DNA from: Candidatus Magasanikbacteria bacterium RIFOXYD12_FULL_33_17
Lineage (GTDB): Bacteria > Patescibacteriota > Patescibacteriia > Magasanikbacterales > UBA922
Length of the DNA: 27,465 nucleotides
Direction: 5' to 3'
NCBI GenBank assembly: GCA_001783255.1
Contig: MFRB01000115.1
Coordinates: forward strand, 1 to 27,465
Below the pieces are notes generated by a model, which saw only the letters and a list, made by a program, of their open reading frames with translations, was not told the DNA's origin and ran no database searches. Position numbers and translations under genes: made by a program. Every line of letters starts with the position of its first letter. The first letter of the stretch is position 1. Shown piece by piece: positions 1 through 7,702 of this stretch.

Positions 1-49
1 AATAGGGGATAATGTATTATATAGCGGTATTTAACATTAGATTAAAAAT

Positions 50-217
50 ATGGCCTCAAAGTCTAAAGAAAGAAAAAATCGTAAGAAACTAAAATGTTCT
101 GAATGTGGAACTGTGAATTATTTTGTAAGAAAAAATCACGTACTTCAAAACAGACTAGAATTGAACAAATTGTGTAAGACTTGTGGTAAACATACCTTGC
201 ATAAAGAGACAAAATAA
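50..217 (+). CDS. rpmG: 50S ribosomal protein bL33 (zinc-binding type)
   Basis: A 55-residue basic protein, a structural component of the large ribosomal subunit. The sequence starts MASKSKERKNRKK and has two CxxC pairs, C16/C19 and C42/C45, which together form the zinc ribbon of the C+ type of bL33. The core reads CSECGTVNYFVRKNH, and LCKTCGKH closes the ribbon. Length and motif order fit the family well. The ATG lies in an A/T-rich context (aaaaATGG) without a Shine-Dalgarno sequence. A perfect hairpin terminator follows 8 bases after the stop, so the gene ends its own transcript. Its upstream neighbours are outside the window. Confidence 0.95.
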   Translation: MASKSKERKNRKKLKCSECGTVNYFVRKNHVLQNRLELNKLCKTCGKHTLHKETK

Positions 218-225
218 TATAAAAT

Positions 226-255
226 AAAACAGTCTATTATAGACTGTTTTTTTAT
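226..255 (+). terminator. Intrinsic terminator after rpmG
   Basis: Perfect 11-bp stem (226-236 with 240-250, core acagtcta/tagactgt), a 3-base loop and a run of T. It separates rpmG from the membrane protein gene that starts at 270. Confidence 0.85.
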
Positions 256-269
256 TTATAGTAAATTTT

Positions 270-1103
270 ATGTTTTACTTGAAAGCTTTTCTAAATAGTT
301 GTTACAATTTTGCGTGGTTGCGTATGCAATCTGATAGTGGTAAGAAAGCTGCTAATTATATTGTTCTTTTTATTTTAGGACTTTCTTTGGTTACTGCTAC
401 TTTTTTGAGTTACACAACTCCTCAAAAATTGGTAGATTTGCGTGATAGTATTTTGACCCAAGTTCCAGAATTTTCAGCAACCATGGAAAATAATCATTTG
501 ACGATAAGTGATCTTGCTCAACCTTATGTTTTTGAAGATGAAAATTTGATAATACGTATAGACACTACTGCAAGTAGTACTGATTTTAATTTTGATGAAT
601 TTGTGAATGCTAAGGACAAAGATATTTTGTACTTTACTTCTACTTCGTTGTATTCTTATGATGGTGCTGGACATTATAAAAATTTGGTTAGTTATAATGA
701 TATTCCAAACAAGACTTTTGATAAAGAATTTATTATCAATTCTACAGATGATTTTTTGCATAATACTAAATTATTTTTTGGTTTATTTTTGCTTATGTCC
801 TTTGTTGGTTTTTCAGTTTTCAAGCTGCTCAATCTATTGCTAATTTCTTTGATAGTTTTTTTGATCAATAAAAATTCACAAAGTGATAAACTTAGTTTTG
901 GGCAAATTTATACGCTTGGCTTGTTTGCTTTGACTGGACCAAGTGTAATAGTCGCTATTTTACGTATTTTCAATTATAGTGTTTCTTTCTTGTATTCAAT
1001 TTTGTTGCTTGTGATTTTAGTCTTGGTAACTAGTCAAAAAGTAGTCATGACTAAAATTGAAGATGACAAAGATAAAATATTAGAGGCTAGTTTAGAAAAT
1101 TAA
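270..1103 (+). CDS. DUF1189-like integral membrane protein
   Basis: A 277-residue membrane protein. One hydrophobic helix lies near residues 30-48, followed by a soluble domain of about 110 residues (roughly 50-165) and then three or four hydrophobic segments from about 167 to 260. The soluble part contains the phrase ENLIIRIDTTA and a short Tyr-rich stretch. This layout (N-terminal helix, an external domain with an I-DT motif, C-terminal helix cluster) resembles DUF1189, a family of unknown function found mostly in Firmicutes. The assignment rests on layout and motif memory only. The gene sits between the rpmG terminator and a 72-residue protein 16 bases downstream, possibly co-transcribed. 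No catalytic residues are evident. Confidence 0.7.
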   Translation: MFYLKAFLNSCYNFAWLRMQSDSGKKAANYIVLFILGLSLVTATFLSYTTPQKLVDLRDSILTQVPEFSATMENNHLTISDLAQPYVFEDENLIIRIDTTASSTDFNFDEFVNAKDKDILYFTSTSLYSYDGAGHYKNLVSYNDIPNKTFDKEFIINSTDDFLHNTKLFFGLFLLMSFVGFSVFKLLNLLLISLIVFLINKNSQSDKLSFGQIYTLGLFALTGPSVIVAILRIFNYSVSFLYSILLLVILVLVTSQKVVMTKIEDDKDKILEASLEN

Positions 1104-1119
1104 TTTTTAATTTATTGAT

Positions 1120-1338
1120 ATGTCTAATAATTATAGAGGAGATGGAGTAGTAATTGGAGATATTGGTATAGATCCAGAACATGATGCTTATAGTGTATCA
1201 GATGATGTAGAACTACCTGAAAGTACTATGGCTGGGGTTTGTCCACATGGTTTTTTACCAGATGAAAGATGTCGACTTTGTGCCGGTGAAATAGATGCTG
1301 AATACACTAATTTATTGAAAACTCCAAGGAGAAAATAA
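1120..1338 (+). CDS. Small protein with Cys/His zinc-ribbon-like motif
   Basis: A 72-residue acidic protein I do not recognise. Residues around 41-54 read CPHGFLPDERCRLC, a C-x-H-x8-C-x2-C arrangement that could bind one zinc ion. The first 35 residues are acidic and probably flexible; the C-terminus is basic (TPRRK). It follows the DUF1189-like gene by 16 bases on the same strand, so the two may be one transcript. The even codon use and the clean cysteine motif argue that it is real rather than a chance ORF. The function is unknown. Confidence 0.65.
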   Translation: MSNNYRGDGVVIGDIGIDPEHDAYSVSDDVELPESTMAGVCPHGFLPDERCRLCAGEIDAEYTNLLKTPRRK

Positions 1339-1349
1339 AACATTAGGTC

Positions 1350-1378
1350 TTGATTTTTCTTTCATTTTAGTGTATATT
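1350..1378 (+). promoter_or_regulatory. Promoter for tRNA-Trp
   Basis: TTGATT at 1350-1355, a 17-base spacer and TATATT at 1373-1378 fit a housekeeping promoter. The tRNA starts about 127 bases downstream, so the precursor would have a long leader that contains the hairpin at 1434-1475. Confidence 0.5.
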
Positions 1379-1433
1379 ATTCAAGCATAAAAAACATTAG
1401 TTTATAAAGTTCATTCCGTCAAAGGTGGGTAAG

Positions 1434-1475
1434 AAAGTTCATAAAGTTAATTAAAACCACAACTTTATAAACTTT
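1434..1475. repeat. Imperfect inverted repeat upstream of tRNA-Trp
   Basis: AAAGTTCATAAAGTT (1434-1448) pairs with AACTTTATAAACTTT (1461-1475), 14 of 15 positions, with a 12-base loop. The 16-base word aaagttcataaagtta recurs exactly at 7545-7560, between the ABC ATPase and permease genes, and a shorter version (agttcataaag) at about 9026. Confidence 0.7.
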
Positions 1476-1504
1476 TAACTTTACAAACTTTTTAACTAAC
1501 GTAT

Positions 1505-1575
1505 GGGCGCGTCGTATAATGGTAGTACAGGGGTCTCCAAAACCTCTTGCGTGAGTTCGATTCTTACCGCGCCTG
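1505..1575 (+). tRNA. tRNA-Trp (anticodon CCA)
   Basis: A complete cloverleaf of 71 bases. Acceptor gggcgcg pairs with cgcgcct (one G-T); D arm is gta/tac; anticodon stem ggggt/acctc carries the loop ctccaaa with anticodon CCA; T arm gtgag/cttac has the loop ttcgatt. The discriminator base is G at 1575. The 3' CCA is not encoded. A strong terminator follows at once. Confidence 0.95.
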
Positions 1576-1580
1576 CTCAG

Positions 1581-1614
1581 AAAAAAGGTAGCTAAATATA
1601 GCTACCTTTTTTAT
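1581..1614 (+). terminator. Intrinsic terminator after tRNA-Trp
   Basis: A 14-bp perfect stem (1581-1594 with 1599-1612, core ggtagcta/tagctacc), 4-base loop and T run. The A tract on the left could also let it work on the minus strand. Confidence 0.9.
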
Positions 1615-1698
1615 TAGTTCAATGTATTGTTGGAATTTTTTAAATAAATATGTTAATATATTTATGTAAAAATATTAATTTTATTAACTATAAAAAAT

Positions 1699-2265
1699 AT
1701 GGCATATACACCAGGAGATCCTAGTCGTTTAATAAAACCAGATGAAAAAAGATTAGATAAATTTAGAGATCAAATACTTTCTTTTGCAGAAAAACATGAT
1801 TTAAATTCAAAACAGCTTGAAACAGCGTATCTTTTAGCATTAGGTACACCAGAAGAAGATGAAGAAGTCCAACAGTTTTTGTCAGAGGAAGTGAAAGAAT
1901 TGTCAAAAATTATAAATAAAGCTTCATTAGAGGGTGTACCTTTAAATGAAATTGGAGATATGATTGCTCATCATAAAGGGTTAGAAGAATCTAAACAAAA
2001 TTTTACTGAATGGGTTTCTGGACTTGATATTTCTATTAAAGAAAAGAATCTAATTGCTTCTATAATTGAAAAAAGAAGAGTTGGTGTTTTAACATTTGTT
2101 GATAGAAAAACTGGTGATGATTTGTTTGATTTTGAAATACCAAAAAGTTCTAAAGAGTCATCTTCTACACCAGTTTGGGCTTATAATTTTGAAATACTTT
2201 TAAAAGATGCAATAAAAAAATCTACTGATGGAAAATTTGAGATTTGGTTTGTTGAAAAAAATTAA
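1699..2265 (+). CDS. Hypothetical protein, helical N-terminal half
   Basis: A 188-residue soluble protein I do not recognise. There is no signal peptide or membrane segment. Residues 1-120 are rich in Lys, Glu and Leu and look like an alpha-helical bundle; residues 125-188 contain short beta-like stretches (VGVLTFVDRKTGDDLFDF and KFEIWFVEKN). It is a single-gene unit, preceded by the tRNA-Trp terminator and followed by its own terminator. The start lies in a typical context here (taaaaaATATGG). Coding composition is the same as in neighbouring core genes, so there is no sign of recent transfer. Confidence 0.75.
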   Translation: MAYTPGDPSRLIKPDEKRLDKFRDQILSFAEKHDLNSKQLETAYLLALGTPEEDEEVQQFLSEEVKELSKIINKASLEGVPLNEIGDMIAHHKGLEESKQNFTEWVSGLDISIKEKNLIASIIEKRRVGVLTFVDRKTGDDLFDFEIPKSSKESSSTPVWAYNFEILLKDAIKKSTDGKFEIWFVEKN

Positions 2266-2315
2266 AATTTGTATCTTCTTGTAAAATAGTTCCAACGTCC
2301 TCCACGATGGACTGC

Positions 2316-2345
2316 AAAGACATCATTTAATGATGTCTTTTGTTT
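2316..2345 (+). terminator. Intrinsic terminator
   Basis: AAAGACATCAT (2316-2326) pairs perfectly with ATGATGTCTTT (2330-2340) around a 3-base loop, followed by T-rich sequence. It ends the transcript of the 188-residue protein. Confidence 0.85.
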
Positions 2346-2357
2346 TTAAGTATTTTT

Positions 2358-2386
2358 TTGTATTATTTTTCTTTTTTGGGTATAAT
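2358..2386 (+). promoter_or_regulatory. Promoter of the Nudix/MFS unit
   Basis: TTGTAT at 2358-2363, exactly 17 bases, then a consensus TATAAT at 2381-2386. Transcription would begin near 2393, only about 140 bases before the Nudix start and inside the region of the small upstream ORF. Confidence 0.6.
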
Positions 2387-2392
2387 AAATGA

Positions 2393-2536
2393 AATTATAA
2401 TGAAGATTATTTTGATTTGTTGCAGGAAGCAAGTGGTTATTTGTGGGTTGATAAAGATACTAATTTTGATGATTATTTGTATCGTGTGGAAACACGTAAA
2501 GAAGTTTATAAAAAAGCACAAAAAAATCTAATATGA
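2393..2536 (+). CDS. Possible small protein, start unclear or broken
   Basis: An open frame from 2393 to the TGA at 2534-2536 reads (YN)EDYFDLLQEASGYLWVDK and continues to a KKAQKNLI C-terminus. Its balanced acidic/aromatic/basic make-up looks like real protein, unlike the Ile/Cys-rich overlapping frame. The TGA overlaps the ATG of the Nudix gene (ATGA), the usual layout of coupled genes. No ATG lies in frame. TTG at 2414 or 2417 could serve, giving about 40 residues. Alternatively one T too many after the ATG at 2389 has broken the frame. I do not recognise the family. Confidence 0.35.
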   Translation, partial: NYNEDYFDLLQEASGYLWVDKDTNFDDYLYRVETRKEVYKKAQKNLI

Positions 2537-3003
2537 AAACACAAATGAAAGTAGGTGTAATACTTATAAATAAGAAAAAACAAATTTTGCTTATAAAAGA
2601 AAAATATAAAAAAGATGAAGAATATAAGTGGAATATTATAAAGGGTACGTATGACAAATTTTCTGAGACATTACTTGAATGTGCCATAAGAGAAGTACAT
2701 GAAGAAATTGGAGTACATGTAAAAAAGTTGACTTTGGATAGAGCTTATCATTATGGAGAAAAAGAAAATCCAAAAATTATTTTTATTTTTGTTGGTTTGG
2801 TAAATGAAAAGAAGATTGTTTTTAATTTTGATAATAATGAAAATGATGAGTCTATTATAGAAGCAAAGTGGTTTACAAAAAAAGAATTTAAGTTGATAAA
2901 AAAGAAAAATTTAATGGCGAGTTATATTTATGAATTTTTTGATGTTGTCAAAAATTTAGATAATTTAAATAATGAAGTTGAATTTTTTAAAATATGTTTT
3001 TAA
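2533..3003 (+). CDS. Nudix hydrolase
   Basis: A 156-residue pyrophosphohydrolase that would cleave a nucleoside diphosphate linked to another moiety; the substrate cannot be read from sequence. The Nudix box lies at residues 38-61: G38, then E45, R53-E54 and E57-E58-I-G-V. R53, E54, E57 and E58 are the Mg-binding core. There are six residues between the Gly and the first Glu instead of the usual five, a small insertion in the loop. The N-terminal strand (VGVILINKKKQILLI) and the Trp in YKWNIIKG are typical. The start overlaps the stop of the small ORF upstream (ATGA), and the end overlaps the MFS start by 10 bases, which suggests coupled translation of all three. Confidence 0.9.
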   Translation: MKTQMKVGVILINKKKQILLIKEKYKKDEEYKWNIIKGTYDKFSETLLECAIREVHEEIGVHVKKLTLDRAYHYGEKENPKIIFIFVGLVNEKKIVFNFDNNENDESIIEAKWFTKKEFKLIKKKNLMASYIYEFFDVVKNLDNLNNEVEFFKICF

Positions 3004-4170
3004 AAAAATATAATATAAAATCACGAAACATACCTCTTATGTATGTGATAGGTTTTTTTGGTGGCCTATTGTTTTTTTTGCCAGTGCTTGCTTTATATTT
3101 TGAACAAAGTCTTTTTTTCAGTAAAGAACGTCGCTTTGGTATTTTCTATAGAAGCTCTTGCTATGGCTGTTTTTGAAATTCCAACTGGAAGTTTTTCAGA
3201 TATTTTTGGCAGAAAAAAAGTAATAATGTTGTATTCTATTTTAGTTTTAGTGGCCCTTTCTTTTTTGTCAGTTGGTGAAAATATCTTTATGTTTGTTGGC
3301 TATGCAATTTTCAATGGTTTGGCTATGGCTTTGTCTAGTGGCAATGATCAGGCGCTTATTTATGACAGTTTGAAAGAAGAAGGAAAAGAGCAATATTACA
3401 AAAAAGTAATTGGAACAATGTATGCTTTGTGGCCTTTGGGGGCTTCGATTGGTTCAATTATAGGTGGTTACTTGGCGCATATTTCTTTGAAAACTCCGAT
3501 TGTTTATTCTTTTATACCAATATCTATTGCTTTTGTTTTGTCTTTCTTTTTGAAAGAGCCAAACTGTCATAAAACAGAAGAAAATAATTTGTTTAAGCAT
3601 ATTGGTAGCTCTGTAAAAGTTATAATAAAAAGTAAACAATTGTTGATTTTGATGGTGGGTGGGTTGATATTGATGTCTTTGGGAGAAAGTATGCATTTAC
3701 TCAAACCTTTGTTTTTTGAGTTTAAAGAGATACCTCTTATTTATTTTGGTTATTTTAATGCTTTGATATTTGGTTTAGCCTCACTTGGATTTTATATTAG
3801 TCACAGTGTCTCTGAAAAATTTGGTAATAAAAAAACTTTGATTTTTTCTTTGTTATTGGCTTTATTATTCACAATTGTGGCGACTTTTACTCACAAGTAC
3901 GTGGCGGCATTTTTTTTGGCTTTTTCTTCTATTTTTTTTGGGATACGAAATACTGTTATAGATTATTTGTTTAACAAAAATATTCCCTCTAGTTATAGGG
4001 CTACTATTAATTCAATTAATAGTTTTGTAAGTAAAATAGGTATTGCTATTATGGTACCATTTATTGGTTATTTTGCTGATTTGTATAATATTAATGTTGC
4101 TTTGATGGTGGTAGTTGGTATTATGTTTGTAGTGCCGATTTTGTTTTTATTTATAAAAGATGAAAAGTAA
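2994..4170 (+). CDS. MFS transporter, frameshifted at a T7 run
   Basis: A major facilitator superfamily transporter of about 391 residues spread over two frames. The first frame, from ATG 2994, gives the basic N-terminus and helix 1 (MYVIGFFGGLLFFLPVLALY). The second gives residues from FSVKNVALVFS onward, including the helix 2-3 loop motif DIFGRKK and the remaining ten or so helices to 4170. Removing one T from the seven Ts at 3112-3118 joins them into a normal MFS sequence (EQSLFSVKNVALVF). Either the assembly carries a homopolymer error, the gene is newly broken, or the T run slips. The later frame has an apparent start at 3058, but that start would lose helix 1. Substrate unknown; the start overlaps the Nudix gene. 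Confidence 0.85.
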
Positions 4171-4303
4171 GTTGTGAACCATTTCCTCATTGGTTATGAT
4201 GGTATATTACAAAGTTGTGATTTTTGATTATTTTTGTTATAAGGAATATAAACTGTAAAGAAACCAATAAAATCAATTTGAAATTTTTTTGTTTAAACTT
4301 AGC

Positions 4304-4336
4304 AAAAACACCTTTTTTACAGGTGTTTTTTGTTTT
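4304..4336 (+). terminator. Intrinsic terminator after the MFS gene
   Basis: AAAAACACCT (4304-4313) pairs with AGGTGTTTTT (4321-4330), with a 7-base loop and further Ts. It lies in the 229-base spacer between the MFS gene and the exporter operon. Nothing else could be read in the left half of that spacer (4171-4303). Confidence 0.8.
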
Positions 4337-4368
4337 TTGAAAGAAATACTTTTTTTATGCGTAGTATA

Positions 4369-4377
4369 TGGTATAAA
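4369..4377 (+). promoter_or_regulatory. Possible extended -10 of the exporter operon
   Basis: TGG-TATAAA at 4369-4377 resembles an extended -10 element 22 bases before the lipoprotein start. No good -35 is seen at the matching distance, so the call is tentative. Confidence 0.35.
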
Positions 4378-4399
4378 GTACTTATTTTTAAGGCATATT

Positions 4400-4981
4400 A
4401 TGAAAAGAATCTCTTTTATTATAGCTAGTTTAGCTTTGGTTTTTTTTGTTACTGGTTGTGGTAACAATACATCAGTAAACGGTGATAGTGAATCTACGAC
4501 AACTAATAACAAAACAGGTCAGTTTCAAGATCCAAATATGCCAGAGAGAAATGTTGATATTTCTGGTGTTGTAAAATCTATGGTAGGAAATGAAGTAACT
4601 GTTACACAAATAGACATGGAAAAAATTAGAGAAAAAATGATGGAAAGTAGACAAGCTAGTGGTGACACTAATACAAATCCTACGGTTTCTGTAGGAACAC
4701 GTGGTACTGGTATGGGACCTGGCGGTGGTATGATGGGTGGTGGTATTCCACCTGGTGAAGCAAATAGTGAAGAAGCTACAGCTCGTAATGAAATGATGGC
4801 AGAGCTTACCAAAGAATATAGTTTGGGTGATGTAAAAGTAATAATTCCTGTTGGAATTGCTATGAACAAACGTGGTGAAGCTTCGAGCCTCGCTGATGTG
4901 ATTGTCGGCTCTAATCTTTCTATTTGGTTAAATACTTCAGTCACTGATAAAAAAGTAGCTGAATATGTAAGTATCAGATAA
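4400..4981 (+). CDS. Lipoprotein with Gly/Met-rich loop, first gene of ABC exporter operon
   Basis: A 193-residue secreted lipoprotein of unknown function. The signal peptide (MKRISFIIASLALVFF) ends in a lipobox VTG|C, so Cys20 would be lipidated and the protein anchored to the outer face of the membrane. A Ser/Thr/Asn-rich linker follows. A mature domain (around residues 50-80 and 130-190) contains the phrase VDISGVVKSMVGNEVTVTQI, and a Gly/Met/Pro-rich insertion (GMGPGGGMMGGGIPPG) lies in the middle. The frame is open 111 bases further upstream, but the lipoprotein signal fixes the start at 4400. The stop is one base before the membrane-fusion gene, so it is very likely an accessory part of that exporter. 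The split domain around a flexible loop may bind metal or substrate; that is inference. Confidence 0.8.
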   Translation: MKRISFIIASLALVFFVTGCGNNTSVNGDSESTTTNNKTGQFQDPNMPERNVDISGVVKSMVGNEVTVTQIDMEKIREKMMESRQASGDTNTNPTVSVGTRGTGMGPGGGMMGGGIPPGEANSEEATARNEMMAELTKEYSLGDVKVIIPVGIAMNKRGEASSLADVIVGSNLSIWLNTSVTDKKVAEYVSIR

Positions 4982-4982
4982 T

Positions 4983-6821
4983 ATGACAGAACAAGATTCT
5001 CTAATAGGTCAAAGTAAAAAATTTCGTCGTGGATTCAAATTCCCTAAATTTTTGAAAAACAAAAAAGTTTTAATAATTTTGCTAGCACTTATCATTGTTT
5101 TGTCTGGTGGTTATTTTGTTTATTCAAAATTTACAGCTGGTACCAAAAAAACAGTAGTCGCTGCAAAAACGTCCATTGTCAAAAAAGGTGATATTAGTAT
5201 TATTACCAATTCTGATGGTAGTGTTGTGGCCAAAGATGGAGTAAGTCTTTCTTTTTCTAGTACTGGTTTGAAAATAAATAATGTTTTTGTCAAAGAAGGT
5301 GACGTTGTCAAAAAAGGCGATAAAATAGCAACAGCTGATACTGGTACACAAAGTATTGATTTGGGTTCTGCTTATGCTTCTTATAATTCAGCCAAAGCTA
5401 GTTATGCCGAAAAAATTGCTGGTCCTACCGAAGATGATTTGGCTTCTTATAAAAATTCTGTAGAAAGTGCACAAGCTAGTCTTGATAAAACTTTGACACA
5501 AAATGAATATTCAATTAAGAGTGCGGAAAATTCAGTTGAAACAGCAAAAGATAATTTGAAATTGTCAGAAGGTGGTGAAAATAGTCAAATAGTTCAAGAT
5601 GCTTATGAAAGTTTGTATAATTCATCTCTTTCTGCACTCACAAGTTTGAATAGTGCATTGGTTTCTGCGGATAATATTTTAGGTATTGATAATACTAGTG
5701 CTAATGATATTTTCGAGAGTGTATTATCAGCCTTGGATAGTAGCAAAATTAATAGTGCAAAAAATTCTTATTTAGTGGCTAAGGAAAAATTGAATAAAGC
5801 TGAGAGTGCTTTAATTCCTTTGAATTTGTCATCTAATCATGATGATATTATGGCTGGCGCAAAATTAATTTTGGATGGTTTAACTGTTATGCACCAACAT
5901 TATTATGATTTGCAAGAAATGCTTTTGTCTACGGTACCAATTGGAGATTTGACACAAAGTTCGTTGGATAGTATGCGTAGTAGTGTAAATAGCAAAAAAT
6001 CTTCTTTGATTTCTAGTATTAGTTCTTTTAATTCAGCTATGAAGTCAGTAGATACTGCTAAAACGAGTTACGACTCTTATCAAAGATCTTATCAAAATGC
6101 TTTAGATGCTTTAGAAAAAGCTAAGAGCGATGCTACAGCTTCTGAAATTAGTGCTAGACTTAGTTTGAAAAATGTTGAACAACAATTGAAAGATGCTTCG
6201 TCACCACTTACTCAAGCAGAATTAAATTCGGCAAAAAGTAGTTTGGCCAATGCTAGCGCTAGTGTTCAAAAACTTCTTTATCAAATCGATCAGTCTACTC
6301 TCAAGTCTCCCATTGATGGAGAAGTTGTTTTGCTAAATGGTAAGAGTGGAGATATTATTGTTGAGAGTAAAAATTCTCCTTTTGTAACTATTTTGAATAA
6401 AGGTACTTTTTTTGTAGAAACAAATATTGAAGAATCTGAAATCAGTAAAATACAAATTAATCAAAAAGCTCATATTACTATCGATTCTCTTGATGGCGCT
6501 GTGCTGGATGGTATTGTTAACTTTGTATCTTTGACTTCTGAAAGTGGTAATGGTGGAGTGGTGACTTATTTGGTCAGAGTTTTGCTTGATAATACTAGTA
6601 GTGTGGATATCAGAGAAGGTATGAGTGCTAGTGTAGATTTCGTGATTGCTGAAGCCCTAGATGTTTTGGAAATACCGGTACAAGCTGTTCAAAATATTGA
6701 TGGTAAACCTTCAGTTCATTTGGAAAATGGTGATATAAGACAAGTCGTGACAGGATTTACTGATGGACAAATGGTAGAAATAATTTCTGGTTTGGAAGAA
6801 GGCGAAAAAATAAAATATTAA
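4983..6821 (+). CDS. Membrane-fusion (HlyD/MacA-type) protein of ABC exporter
   Basis: A 612-residue periplasmic-adaptor type protein that would link an ABC exporter to the cell exterior. A basic N-terminus and one transmembrane helix (about residues 28-49) anchor it. The first lipoyl half lies near residues 95-118 (KEGDVVKKGDKIATAD), the second near 436-455 (STLKSPIDGEVV). Between them are about 310 residues rich in Ser, Ala and Lys with coiled-coil character, much longer than the hairpin of MacA. A beta-barrel (470-560) and a membrane-proximal domain ending in GLEEGEKIKY follow. It starts one base after the lipoprotein stop and ends 4 bases before the ATPase gene. An organism with a single membrane has no outer-membrane partner, so the long hairpin may span the cell envelope in another way. 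Confidence 0.88.
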   Translation: MTEQDSLIGQSKKFRRGFKFPKFLKNKKVLIILLALIIVLSGGYFVYSKFTAGTKKTVVAAKTSIVKKGDISIITNSDGSVVAKDGVSLSFSSTGLKINNVFVKEGDVVKKGDKIATADTGTQSIDLGSAYASYNSAKASYAEKIAGPTEDDLASYKNSVESAQASLDKTLTQNEYSIKSAENSVETAKDNLKLSEGGENSQIVQDAYESLYNSSLSALTSLNSALVSADNILGIDNTSANDIFESVLSALDSSKINSAKNSYLVAKEKLNKAESALIPLNLSSNHDDIMAGAKLILDGLTVMHQHYYDLQEMLLSTVPIGDLTQSSLDSMRSSVNSKKSSLISSISSFNSAMKSVDTAKTSYDSYQRSYQNALDALEKAKSDATASEISARLSLKNVEQQLKDASSPLTQAELNSAKSSLANASASVQKLLYQIDQSTLKSPIDGEVVLLNGKSGDIIVESKNSPFVTILNKGTFFVETNIEESEISKIQINQKAHITIDSLDGAVLDGIVNFVSLTSESGNGGVVTYLVRVLLDNTSSVDIREGMSASVDFVIAEALDVLEIPVQAVQNIDGKPSVHLENGDIRQVVTGFTDGQMVEIISGLEEGEKIKY

Positions 6822-6825
6822 TTTT

Positions 6826-7536
6826 ATGGAAAATGATGTTGTCATAAAATTAGAGAATGTTTGCAAATCATATTTTTTGGCTAATGGAGAAGAAATAAAA
6901 GTTTTGAAAGGTGTAGACATGGAAATAAAAAAAGGTGAATTTGTGGCACTGATGGGTGAATCTGGTGGTGGTAAGACTACTCTACTAAATATTATAGGTT
7001 GTCTGCATCCTTTGTCTTCTGGTAAATATTTTTTGCAAGGTGAAAATATTGGCGAAGTAAGAGATGATTTTACTTTGGCTTTTATTCGTAACAAAAAAAT
7101 GGGTTTTGTTTTTCAACAATTCAATCTTCTCTCACGTTTGACAGCTCTAAAAAATGTAGCCCTACCAAGTCTTTATGCGGGTGTGAGCAAAGAAATTAGA
7201 GAAAAAAAAGCAACTGAAATTTTGAATATGTTATCTATTGGTGATAGAACAGAGCATAAGCCTACAGAATTATCTGGTGGGCAACAACAGCGTGTGGCTA
7301 TTGCTCGTTCTCTTATGAATGATCCTGAAATTATTTTGGCAGATGAGCCTACTGGTGCGCTTGATTCCAAAAATGGTTTGGAAATTATGGAAATATTCAA
7401 AAATTTCAAAAAGAAAGGTAAGACAGTAGTTATGGTTACTCATACATCTGAAGTCGCTAAGTTTGCTGATAGAATTGTCTATATGCGTGATGGAAAAATT
7501 TTGGATAATCATTATCAACTTAGAAGTGAATATTAA
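6826..7536 (+). CDS. ABC transporter ATPase (MacB/LolD type)
   Basis: A 236-residue ATP-binding subunit of the MacB/LolD class. Walker A GESGGGKTT is at residues 44-52 (K50), the Q-loop at Q97-Q98 (FVFQQFNL), the signature LSGGQQQR at 149-156, and Walker B IILADEP at 169-175 with catalytic E174. The H-loop histidine is H206 (MVTHTS). All key residues are present, so it should hydrolyse ATP. It follows the membrane-fusion gene by 4 bases. The cognate permease is not adjacent: a 166-base spacer with repeats intervenes before 7703, which is unusual for an operon otherwise so tight. Confidence 0.93.
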   Translation: MENDVVIKLENVCKSYFLANGEEIKVLKGVDMEIKKGEFVALMGESGGGKTTLLNIIGCLHPLSSGKYFLQGENIGEVRDDFTLAFIRNKKMGFVFQQFNLLSRLTALKNVALPSLYAGVSKEIREKKATEILNMLSIGDRTEHKPTELSGGQQQRVAIARSLMNDPEIILADEPTGALDSKNGLEIMEIFKNFKKKGKTVVMVTHTSEVAKFADRIVYMRDGKILDNHYQLRSEY

Positions 7537-7544
7537 TTTAGTTA

Positions 7545-7560
7545 AAAGTTCATAAAGTTA
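7545..7560 (+). repeat. Second copy of the aaagttcataaagtta word
   Basis: Exact 16-base match to 1434-1449. It lies directly behind the ATPase gene and is followed by taaagtac. The remaining spacer to 7702 holds a 6-bp hairpin (gtgcct/aggtac, about 7629-7646) and short reiterated words (ctgctta, about 7672-7689). Confidence 0.6.
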
Positions 7561-7702
7561 TAAAGTACTATTTATTAATAAATCGAGATAATTTGTAATT
7601 TATTATTTGTGATTTGTTTGTTACTTACTGTGCCTGCTGTTAGGTACGGGCTCACAAAGCTTACAACTTAATCTGCTTATTCTGCTTAATTTGCTGATAA
7701 TT

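Noticed and set aside
2340..2531. 63-residue plus frame rich in Ile and Cys upstream of the Nudix gene
   Set aside because: Composition is that of a shadow frame; the overlapping frame ending at 2536 is far more protein-like and is coupled to the Nudix start.
4525..4944. A 139-residue open frame on minus opposite the lipoprotein, and many similar antisense frames across 1-21000
   Set aside because: They mirror the coding frames of well-supported plus-strand genes, have biased composition (runs of Ser, Ile, Phe) and no start context or domain.
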